From contig OX345636.1 of assembly GCA_947044365.1 (NCBI GenBank), positions 52,570,746-52,634,745 of the forward strand: 64,000 nucleotides of DNA. The letters run 5' to 3'. Position numbers and translations under genes: made by a program. This stretch comes from Petrosia ficiformis (lineage: Eukaryota > Porifera > Demospongiae > Haplosclerida > Petrosiidae). Shown here in pieces: positions 50,096 to 62,400 of this stretch. The first letter of the stretch is position 1, and every line of letters starts with the position of its first letter. The notes below the pieces were generated by a model, which did no database searches, was not told the origin of the DNA, and worked only from the letters and a program-made list of their open reading frames with translations.

Positions 50096-50457
50096 TTAAT
50101 TATACTGCAATGCATACCTTTGATAGTAGCTATGTGTTGGTTTTTGAGATAACTGACGACAAATACATTCCCTATATTGTTCAGCCATATGAATCTCAGC
50201 CACAGCTTTTGATTTTAGACAATCAAAGAGTTGTTTTCTACTTGCTTCAGGGAAGGTTTTCAGCCAAAGTTCAAACATGGATCTTCTGCAACTAGCAATG
50301 TCACCACGATACTCTCGCTCAATTGCCACCAAATCATTTACTTCAAGATGAAGTTGGAGGCCGACAGCATGCCACTGATTAGTTCTAACGTGATTTTCAA
50401 GCTCAGCAAGTTCAGGTCTTCTACTCAAAATAGCCATGTCCTTGATATCAGATGAGT
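50096..50457 (-). CDS. C-terminal death-domain exon
   Basis: 120 residues plus stop, entered in phase 1 (split Asp codon). Residues from about 11 to 95 fit a death domain: [12 protein letters not shown]-x-x-VGLQL, DLVAIE, a Cys-containing helix, the hallmark [13 protein letters not shown], and helix six [15 protein letters not shown]. Death domains are six-helix homotypic adaptors used in apoptosis and NF-kB/innate signalling. The tail after the domain is short and polar. The domain is the last thing encoded, as in many animal receptors and GTPase-death proteins. Confidence 0.8.
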
Positions 50458-53400
50458 CTAAATAATTATTTATTAATGATTATACAAAATTATATATTAT
50501 TTTTATAAACCATTGCTAGGACTTGCTGTGAAGGAGGTTTATGTGGATATACTATGCTTGAAGGTGCTGAGGGATATATCCAATGAACACAAGCTGGTGG
50601 TATATCTGGCATATATACCAACTAGCCATGTTTTATGTTTTATGTTATAACACAACTAGATGGGCTATATCTGATTGATAAGCATGGCGCCTGATAGCTG
50701 CAGGCCCTAGGGAGGAGTATTTATAAACCAGATACTATTTACCCATAACAACCCCACATGCAAGTACAGCTGGAGCATACAAGGGAAACACAAAGAAGCT
50801 AAAATGGTAAGTTATTTAGAACCTTCATTGTAGTTATGATTGGCAAATGTATAACTATTTACCAACTAGCATTCAATTAATTTCAGATTATTGTCTGGCC
50901 CCACTAATAACCCATTATCTAATTATTATTATAGTATTGTAAAACATACCTTCACTTTGATTTGAGGGTGTCTTGTAACCTTGTTTTGCATCAGGGGAAG
51001 CACCTATAATATATAATATTAATAAAATAATTATTATAACAGACACTATTATCAATGAGACAAACAACATTAATTCAGCATAATTATATAGAAAGACACC
51101 ATATTTACCTGAACTTGATTTGATCCAATGCTTCTGTTCTGGTGACAATTCGAAACGGTAAGCTTCCATCTCAGTACACTCTGCCATATTACATTGTGGA
51201 AGTATTATACCAGGATGAATAAAAGGAGCATCACAACTAACACCTGGACACCGAACACCACGGATTAATTCTCCATAGCCATGAATCTTCATTCTATCTG
51301 CAAGACGACGTGAAGATTCTTCCACTGCTTCTAACATGAGAGGAAATTTCAAGATTTCACCAGCAAAATATAACTCAAACCACGAGGTTTGATCAACGAC
51401 AAGAAGAGCACCATCTTGCGAATTGAGGTAAACTGCACGTCGAAGTTGCTTTGCACCACGGGAAGGACGAAAATGTGGAGCAGATTTCCTTCGAAGCAAC
51501 TGCACGATTAAAGCAGGAAAAAACCCTTGAGGAAGAACATTTTTGCCCCAAGTTAGCAATGCAGGAGAACACTCTTTGACAAATTTCACAGGGTTAGGAT
51601 CATCCAATGGTAAGACACAGGGTATAAAATATGTGTCTTTTTCAATCTGGCCGGCAATTCGTAGGTATTTGAGGAGAGCGAAAAACTTATCTACAGTGAA
51701 TGGATGAGGGTTGAACTTGCCACGAAACAATTCTTCTACAAACTCTTTTCTTAGAATACCGGTGGTCCTTAGCTTTTCACAATCTTCACTGATTGGACCA
51801 GCTCTTGGCCTGGTGAAAGAGGCAGCTAGTACTAGAGAGAGTCGAGAAACAAATGGGTCAAAACTTGTTAAGATCAGATTCCCAAGCTTATCAGGCAAGC
51901 ACATGTGTAAGGCAACTGAATCGAAGTATTTGACAGCGTTCATTGCATCATCTTTATGCATCTGAATTCGAGCTCCTACCTCCAAGCAAACTGATTTCTC
52001 CACCACACCCTCGTCAGAGCATCGACTAAGCTCCAAGTGGAATACCATCCATCGTACAGGAACTGGAATATCTTCGTGAACCTTTGGAGCATTCAGAACG
52101 TGGTCTTGGAGTAAGCGTGTATACTCATTACGTTCCTGTCCTTTGGGTGCCATTGCGTTCATGGCAAAAATCACTTCATCTTTACTTTTGGTTATAAGGA
52201 CATACTTGTACCTCCTAAGCAGCTCTCGAAGGCGACGGTTTTTTTCTTCTAAAGATTCTTTAGAACAGTCGCAATCTGAGTGTGTTGCGATGACCATTAC
52301 CCATGGATGACCTTTCTTCTGACTAGAGATTCTAGCGGCCTCAGCTAGTTCACATGTCCTCTGTATCATTTGTAGATTGGACAGTGCAAGATTTTCTGGG
52401 AGCTTATATTTGTTTTCACCAGCAATGAGGTAACGAACCAATGGCTTATCATCTAACTTCTCATCTAAGCGAATCACTACAAGATGAAGCGACACTTTTG
52501 GGAACATAAGAGGAAGTACATCAGTGAACTGAGGCTGACCACCAGAATCCATTATGTGAAACCAGGCAATTTTGAAAAGATCAGAGGAGGATTTCCCTTT
52601 TCGCTTCAGCTTGGCAATACCTCTAAGAACATCTGACATTGGCTGCGAGGTTGGATGTTTTTTTGCTGGGGAGGTTTCACTTGAAACAGGTTGCCGAATA
52701 CCAGTTGAAGTTTGTGTTTCTGCACGTTTTTCCCGATTTTCACTTTTAGTGGATGGCTGAGATGGTGTTGTTGATTTGTGTTTTTCCTCCTCTTCCTTTT
52801 CCCCAATATGGGAAGCAATCATTCTCATTAATTTCGTCTCGTCGACATGTTCTAGTACTGCTTCAGATGTTAGAGAAAAGCGGCGCGTTTTGATTAATCG
52901 AACTGGATTCTCGAAAACGTCTGTGCTATGCTGCTGGGGTTTTGGTAAAGGTGGAAGTCCTTGTAGTACACGACAAACGCTAGATTTACCTACACCTGGT
53001 GCCCCATGCATTAATAAAAGACACACATTAGCATCACCAGACCCCTCGTTTAGAGCGCTGATCAGAGAAGCCTGAATTTCTGGTGAAAATGGGGTATCTA
53101 GGGATTGAGAGAGAAGAATGTTTCATTATTGAATTCCAACTTAAAACATGAGATATCAATGAATCAGATATTGGCTTCATGTACAAAATTAATAGTAATA
53201 TAATCATGATTGTTTAGTAATTTGAATATTAAAATAAGCACACCTACTACATGTATATCAACCACTACTACATTCTACTACTATACACACTATTAAAACA
53301 TTATTTTTGGTATACTGAAATGAATCAGGACATAGTAGTGGAAGATCATGTTTATGACTATTATTAGATGAACTGTAGCACTACATGCTGTACGTGCTAT

Positions 53401-56400
53401 AGTAGAGGGAGTATATATGAGTAAGAAAAAGACACAGCAATGATGTTGATACAAGTGGCTTTTCAATGATGTTGACACAAGTAGCTTTTCAATGCAGTTG
53501 ACACAAGTGGATTTAATGTTGTTGGAATACTAAAATTGTATACATAACTATGGTGATGTGAATTTTCATTAAATACCTGAAGTCTACTATTAATTGCATC
53601 CACTAAATTTAGTGATTTTTAAATGCTTGTATTTAGCATGGCATTGTATAATTTCAGTGAATTTCTGGGCCACGCCTAATTTGCCTGATCATGAAACATA
53701 TTTTAAATTTGCTAAAATTAGTACATGCAATTAAAAGTAGACTTAAGGTATGAAAGTTGACATCATCTACTTATTACAAAATATATTCTACCAATAACCT
53801 ATGATAATTGAAACTAATAACAGATATTCATTATACTATACTTTCCATGGCCAAGTCACACTAGAGTGAGTTTGAATTTCAATGCGCCTATAGACATTCT
53901 CAATACATGTATTGATAATATAATTATAATCAATACAATAGTTCTATGTATAGGAACTATTAAGAAGAGTGGTAACTAATTATATCTTAATTACAAATAC
54001 AGCATTCTACTAATAGTAATATTAATAGTAGAGTTTATAACACATCACATTAAGTTAAAATACAGAAAGAGATACATGTGCTCATGATGCTACTCAGTCA
54101 TACTGTACCATTTGTTTTATAAAGACACTACATTTAGTACCTGGTATTGTTTCATCTGGCTTCTTCACATTTGGTTCATCTTGCTCAGAAATATCACTTT
54201 TGATATCATCTGCAATGGAAAAAATGGTGTTCATTGAAATGTGTATTATAATACAACCCTTATATCAACACAACTAATACAACTAACAGGGGGTACTAGT
54301 GGCCTGCTAGCTAAAGTGCTGGCCTGCAATCGAAAGGTTGCAGGTTTAAGCCCCGCTAGGGTTAGGCTTTTTTCACCTATGAGTGTACTCAGCTCTACCC
54401 TTCAAAAATGAGGAGGTGTTAATCACCCCATCCTTCGGAGGGGATGTAAAGCCGTCGGTCTCTGTGCTATTTTAGCTTCCTCATTAAGCTACATTTGATC
54501 AAAACACTTGTACTAAAAAATACAACTAATACAAACAAGAGCCAAAAACTTACCAGAAAGCAGAAGAGTAGGAGCGGTAGATGACCATGCATTTCATTAA
54601 ATTGCTCAAACTACATGTATCTGTCTGACGATCTGTTACTATTTGTAGAATCCACGCCTTTGTTAAATATGGCGTCAACACCTCGAAGATCTCCAAGGTT
54701 AGTTAGTATACGAACATGTCTGGAGGCAGAAATGGAGTCACCTACTATCAGGAAAGTGAGAGCATGCTTTGGAGAAGCCGAGAAAGAATTGTTTAGTCCT
54801 AATCAAGAGTATTTGACATTATTTCTGCTACTCTGTCAATGGCTTCACTAGCAACGTCTTCACAGGTCTACACAGCCAAATCATTTTCTTTGTTTTAGAG
54901 GAAACTAAGTCAATGTAGTTAGTAGCAGTTTGTTTTCAACGAAGGTGTGCATACACGTGGATTCTAAAAATAGTAACAGATGGTCAGACAGATAGTTTGA
55001 CCAATTTAATTAAATGCGTGGTCGTCTGCCGCTCCTACTCTTTCGCTTTCTCGTCAACATCATTCTGGGCTCCTGATACGAGTAATACAAGTAATACAAC
55101 TAATACAAGTAATACAAGTAATACAACTAATACAAGTAATACAAGTAATACAAGTAATACAAGTAATACAAGTAATACAAGTAATACAAGTAATACAAGT
55201 AATACAAGTAATACAACTGATACAAGTAATACAACTAATACAAGTAATACAAGTAATACAAGTAATACAAGTAATACAAGTAATACAAGTAATACAAGTA
55301 ATACAAGTAATACAATACAAGTAATACAACTAATACAAGTAATACAAGTGGGCCTGGGAACGAAGGTTTGAAGGTACGAACCTTCATTCCTTTGTTGTGC
55401 ATTCGAAGCTACACTTCTACCTTCAAAGCTTGGCTGCCACACCTACTTTAATGTTTGCGCATGCACACTTCTGCAATTCAAACTTGTGGCTAATAATGTG
55501 GGCGTGTTCCATGAAAGTTGAGGCTGTGTTGCTGGTAGCTTTTGTCTTATTTCTCAGTCTAGCAGTGCCTAATCTTGATAGAAACACTGACAGGAACCAC
55601 ACTAGTTCTCATTATAAAGCAATAACCCTGTTTTGGAGGCTTTCTATAGCCAATCGAGTTAAGACCAACATTGATAAAAACATGTGTGAACCTTTGAACT
55701 TTCGTGCATTTTTGCTGACAAAGCTTTAAAGGCTGTTTTCCCACCTTCGCCCCAGCCCTAAATACATGTAATACAATTTTTATAACCAATACACACTATA
55801 TACATGTGACTATTACAACTTTTATCACTACATGTAATACAAATAATACAATCATTAAAATAGATGCTGAGCAGACAGATTTGCACATGTTGCCCTAGCA
55901 TTCTTATGATGATAAATCAGAATGAAAATGAAGTGACTAGGAAGTGTTGGATATTTTCTACAACCAAACCTTGCAAGCATTACCCCAATGATAATAACAC
56001 AAGCAGCCATTTAATCATTAGGTGATAAAGCAGATTTTAAATTTTCATTTCAGTCCTATATACAGCTAAACTTCAATCACTTCATGTGACAATAGAAAAT
56101 GGAGGACAATTTTACTAACTGATTTAGAAATGTTTGGAATATATTTTATATCATTATTGTTCACAGTGTATAGTTATCTTAACAAGGTGAAGGAAGCAAC
56201 ATGGCAAGTGCTATTATTGTAATTGCAATGATAATAATTATTACTAAACTATGGAATGTTTCAAACACTCATATAGAACATTAAAATTATGATAATGAAA
56301 CTGATATGGAACACAAATCAGTACCTGGGAGTGATACCTCCTGTTTCTTAGTAACAGTAGATTTGTCATCTGTGAATAGATCATAGCAATGTGAATAGAT

Positions 56401-59400
56401 CATAGCAATGTGAATAGATCATAGCAATGTGAATAGATCATAGCAATGTGAATAGATCATAGCAATGTGTATAGATCATAGCAATGTGTATAGATCATAG
56501 CAATGTGAATAGATCATAGCAATGTGTATAGATCATAGCAATGTGTAAAATGTATAAATAAACAAATATGTATACAATGTAATAAAGTTTTGTATGACTA
56601 GGATAAATGATAATAATATCAACAGACATTCTCAATACATGTATTGATAATAATACATGTAATTATAAGCAATACAATAGTTCTATGTATAGGAGCTTTT
56701 AAGAAGAGTGGTATTATATCTTAATTACAAATATAGCATTCTACTTACTAGCAGATACATAGGTGTGTCTAGACATGAATATCAGGGGGGCCTAGCACCT
56801 GTATTGATATTACTATGGCATGCGAATTAATCATTCATGATGGGTGTTGTCTGTTGGCATCTACGTTACGTACATTATCGCTATTATTGATGATGACAAC
56901 TGAGAATCTAGCAATGTTGACGAACTCTGTGGGGATTCAATGCTCTCAGACTCAGAGTCAGAGTCCATATCAGACTTAGTTACTCCTACAATGGGGCTGC
57001 AAACCATGATGCACGGAGGCATTAATTAGAATTATTTTTTAAAATTTCATTACAAAGCAACAAGGAGGGCCTGGGCCCCACCAGGCCCCCCTTAAACACG
57101 CCAGTGAGCAGATAGCAGTGAGTGATATTGGAAATTTTAGTATCAATTAATTTATCACGATATAACTAAATATCAACTACATGTACATACAATACGTGTT
57201 TTACAAATGGTCACTCCCACAAACATTTTGTAGGCACAAACTGTGTCTGAAATACAACCAACAACTAGTTCAGACTACTAAAATACTATCTGTAAAACAC
57301 ACTTTTTTTTGGCATACTGGAGTAGAATTCTTAACGTAAACAAAAAGTCTTTGTATCAATTGACTTATGTGACAACGATAACACTCAAATATAGTATCTA
57401 CTATTAATGAATTGTAGTCTACCACTCTTTTCTAACCTGTTCGCATCTAGAAAAGTCTAACAAACACTGCTAAACACACTATTTCAGTTGGCCATGTGCT
57501 GAAACATAATATGAGTGTGGCTGAGTGCGGCACAAAAATATTTAATTAACAGTATATTTCGATATTTTGGTATGTATCAATTTGTGATATCGTATTGCGA
57601 TACAGAAATGAATATCATAAATTTATCAGTAAAAAAATTACCAATGCCGCCCACCCCTAATTCATAGCAGAATTATCCCCAAATGTTGTCTGCAGGAAAT
57701 ATACCTACAATGACACTGCACAAAATTTAGGTTATCTGAGACTTGCTTGTGGTTACCACCATACAAACCGGGCTTTATGTAGTATAAATCCCAGTTAATA
57801 CAAGGTGTTTAAATGGAACAGAAGCAAAAATTCATAGACATGACTTTAAATGCTCATTATCTATAATAATACAAGTAATACAACTAATACAACTAATATA
57901 CATGTAACTAATAAAACCAATATAACTAATACAACTAATACAGCTTATATAACTAATACAAGTAGGGCTGGGAATGAAGGTTTGAAGGTTTGAGCCTTCG
58001 TTCGTTGGTTGTGCATTGAAAGCTACATTTCTACCTTTGAAGCTTCGCTGCCACGCCTACTTTAATGTTTGTGCACGTGCAATTCTGCAATTCTGCAATT
58101 CAAACTTGTGGCTAATAATGTGGGCGTGTTCCATAAAAGTTGAGGCTGTGTTGCTGGTTGCTTTTGTCTTATTTCTCAGTCCACCAGTGCCTAATCTTGA
58201 TAGAAACACTGACAGGAACCACACTAGTTCTCATTATAAAGCAATAACCCTGTTTTGGAGGCTTTCTATAGTCAATCAAGGTAAGACCAACATTGATATA
58301 AACACGTGTGAACCTTCGAACATTCGTTCATTTTTGCTGACGAAGCTTTAAAGGCTGTTTTCCCACCTTCGTCATAGCCCTAAATACTGCATGTAATACA
58401 ATTTTATAACCAATACACACAATATGCATGTGACTATTACAACTTTTATCACTACATGTAATATAAATAATACAATCATTAAAACCCTCAGGGAGTATAA
58501 TAAATGGATGCTGAGCAGATAAATTTGCACATGTTGCCCTAGCAACTATTTATTCATAACAGGTGTGGTGATTTATTATATTATGCTCTTAATTAACTAT
58601 TAGAATGGTAACTACTATGTCTGAATTACAAATAATATAGTATTGTACTATTAATAAATTACTAGTAGAGTTTCACAACAAATTATTAAGTTGCAATCTT
58701 TTGAGGTCAAACATTAGTCTGAATATGCAACCAAAAGTGATCTCAGAGATTGTAATATAAAAATTTCCTGAGGAACCCTGTCACCAGACCTCCCTAGTTG
58801 GGCATGTGCTTATGTAAACAGATGAGGGGTTTGCTCCCCTTTATTTTGACAAACACCTGTTTTGCTATCCTTGGTAACTTTTCTAAATGTAGCTATGTAC
58901 AATGTATAAGATATTGTACTTATTTACTATGAAAACATTGGAAGTGTATTTAGTACCTGGCACTGCTTCAGGCTTCTTCTGCATGGCTTCTTTTCGATTA
59001 ATGTCTGCAAATGGAAAAAAAGTTTTTAAAAAATCAGTATTACAATACAATTCATACAACCAAAACCTAATATAACTAATATACATGTATTAATACAAAC
59101 TATAAAACTTTCAGGGATTATTTATTGGTCTGGGACAGAAATATTTGCATATTTTGAAGCTAGTCTTGTGTAGCAAGCCCCTCCTCTCTACAATCAAGAG
59201 ATGGTCTAATACACTGCATGGATAGTGTTTGATCAGAGATATATCAGTAGTCCTTAGGTGCAACCCACTTAACTTGAGTAGGTGTTTAAAATGGAGAAGC
59301 AGCAATAATTCATAGACATGACTTTAAATGCTTATAAATATGATTATCTATAATCCAAGAGTTAGTGGACCAATAGATAAGTTATTATACTGTATAGATA

Positions 59401-62400
59401 AACAATAAAATTAAAGAAAACATAATTAGTTCAAATAGAGCTTCCAGACAAACTGTGCTTCTCTCAGGAATTTCATTATCTATGTAGTATAATATCTTAG
59501 CTATTGGTCAACTAAGTCTTGGGGTATGGATAATGATATTTAGTGTAAGACGCGTGTTTAAAGACATGCCTATATAATTTTCGTTTTTGCTGCTTTGCCA
59601 TTTTAAACACCTACTCAAGTAATGTGGGTTGTATTGAAGGTGACGGGAGACGGTTCCACGCATGCAAATGTTATGTTGATTATCTGTATTTTGAAAAATC
59701 AGCTTTAAAGCTTTAATTAGAATTGTCAAGAGTCATGTGACAAGACTCTGGGAGTCACTCGTAGAGTTGCAGTGCTTGGCTACACAAGACTACAATAGTA
59801 GTAATGATCCTAGATAATAATTGATTCATGATGGTGTGGTCACTTATTATATTATGTCCTTAATTAACTTGTTATTATGTGAGTATGATGTTCTACTACA
59901 GAAATCAGATTTTAATGCTTTAAAATCAATTGAATACTGTTGTTAAATCAATTTATTATCTAGACAAAAAGTGATTAGTCGTTTGTAAATTACAAAACGA
60001 TCCATTCCAGGCCCATTCTTTCTGTGGTATGTTGGGGATCCTGGGTAAATCCCCAGGTTGCCCACTCTAAGACCAGGGTTGTGTGAAGCCCTTTGGAAAA
60101 GTGCTTAAGTACAAGTGCAAGCACTTTTAAATTACGTCAAGCACAAGCACAAGCACAAATACAAGTACAAGCACAAGCATAAGCACAAATACAAGTACAA
60201 GCACAAGCACAAGCACAAGCACAAGCACAAATACAAGTACAAGCACAAGCACAAGCACAAGCACAAGCACGAATACAAGTACAAGCACAAGCACAAGCAC
60301 AAGCACAAGCACAAGCACAAGCACAATACAAGCAAGCACAAGCACAAGCACAAGCACAAGTACAAGCACAAGCACAAGCACAAATACAGGTACAAGCACA
60401 AGCACAAGCACAAGTACAAGCACAAGCACAAGCACAAATACAAGTACAAGCACAAGTACCAGTACAAGCACAAGCACAAGCACAAATACAAGCACAAGCA
60501 CAAGCACAAGCACAAGCACAAGCACAAGCACAAGCACAAGCACAAGCCCAAAAACAAGCACAAGTACAAGTATAAGCACAAGTACAACACAAGTACAAGC
60601 ACAAGTACAAACACAAGCACAAGCACAAATACAAGTACAAGTACAAGTACAAATACAAGCAAAAGCACAAGCACAAGCACAAACATAAGTACAAGTACAA
60701 GCACAAGTACAAATACAAGCACAAGTACAAGCACAAGCACAAGCACAAGTATAAGCACAAGTACAAGCACAAATACAAGTATAAGTACAAGCACAAGCAC
60801 AAGCACAAGCACAAATACAAGCACAAGTATAAGTACAAGTACAAGCACAAGTACAAATACAAGCACAAGTACAAGCATAAGCATAAGCACAAGCACAAGC
60901 CCAAATACAAGCACAAGCACAAGCCCTTTGTTAGAGTACTTAATTACTTTAAAGCATTTTCAATGAAATCATTTAAACTAGCAACAGTTATAATACATGT
61001 AGTTCTTTCATTGTTTAATTAGACCTAATAAACATTAATTGTTCAAATATTATGGGTAGCTTCTTTGCTACTACAGCTGCTATCACACATGTGCTGATAA
61101 GGGTCTGAAAGTTGTATACCCTTTTAGTTGCAAGGAAAAGTGGTCAATATGAATATTTGCAGAATATACATGTACATGTAACTACAAAAGACATAAGCAC
61201 AAGCACTGACAATTATCAATTGTGCTTAAATGCTAACACAAGCACTTGTGCTTAAATTGACAAAGGGCTTTGAAGCACTTCAATTAAATAACTTCATAAA
61301 CTGTGCTTAAGCCTAGAAAGTGCTTGACACAACACGGCCAAGTACCAGACCTGATAACTATTACAATCATTACAACAATTACTAATAATACAATCTACAT
61401 GTACATGTGTATATAACCAATAAAACAATACCATATTTACTTACCAGGTTTATCCAAATGCTTATCAACTTTTTGATTCTTCTAAAAGGAAATAATTACC
61501 AAATCTCAATACTAGTAACAGAATCAGACTTTTTAATGTACTAATAATAAACATAATCACTATACAAATATGAGTAGGTTTAGATTATATGATTAGGAAT
61601 ATATAAATATTGTACACATAGAGCAATAGATTGTGTGGTAGAACTATATTATGTATAGGTAATCAGAAATGTCCGTATGGGTATAAATTTTCGAGGGGGA
61701 CTAAATTTCGCTGTTTTCGCTATGCTTTGGCTCCCACAAAATTAAATTCTCTTGAAATTTTATTTTTTTTCACCACACCCATTTTTTTTTACACGTGTAC
61801 GCAAGTGTGAAACATGTACGATCATGGCTTTGCTCAGATACCTTCATCCTGTTGATGATGTTTTGGATCCCAATGTTCCTTTGTCAGAAATTGTGCCTTC
61901 ACAGGTGATTTTCTAATGCTTTATTATCAGCAGGAAGAGAGTAAGGTGAGCACTTGAAAATTTAATAGTTCCAGGGCTACACCCACCTCTATACTCGCCT
62001 GCATAATTTTTGCATTTTAAATACCAGTGACTTTTAACCCACTTAATTAGACAGAAGACCATCTAAGAAAGCTGTATATACAACAAACATGCTTCACTGG
62101 CTACAGGAAAGCAGCAAGGCGAGTATTAAGTAGTCTAGTGGTAACACCCACAATTAGAGTCTCTTTATCACTTTTGTTAAGCAAGTAGCTTCGATTTTTG
62201 GGCTGCTTTAAACTAAATAAACATCTTCATGTTGTGAGCATGTCAGTTTCTTTTTTATTCCATGATTTCATCCTATATTTGGAATCAGAATTATTATGTC
62301 AATAAATTTCTTTTGCACCATGCCCACAAACAGGAATAATTGCAAACGGGTTAATAATAATTATCCCAACTGCGAAAATGAAACCCCTACAAAAGCTGAA

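Noticed and set aside
55035..55442. 135-codon Leu/Val-rich minus ORF
   Set aside because: Generated by the 9-bp AATACAAGT microsatellite.
60115..60966. Lys/His, Thr/Ser and Leu/Val repeat ORFs
   Set aside because: Artefacts of the 6-bp GCACAA satellite.
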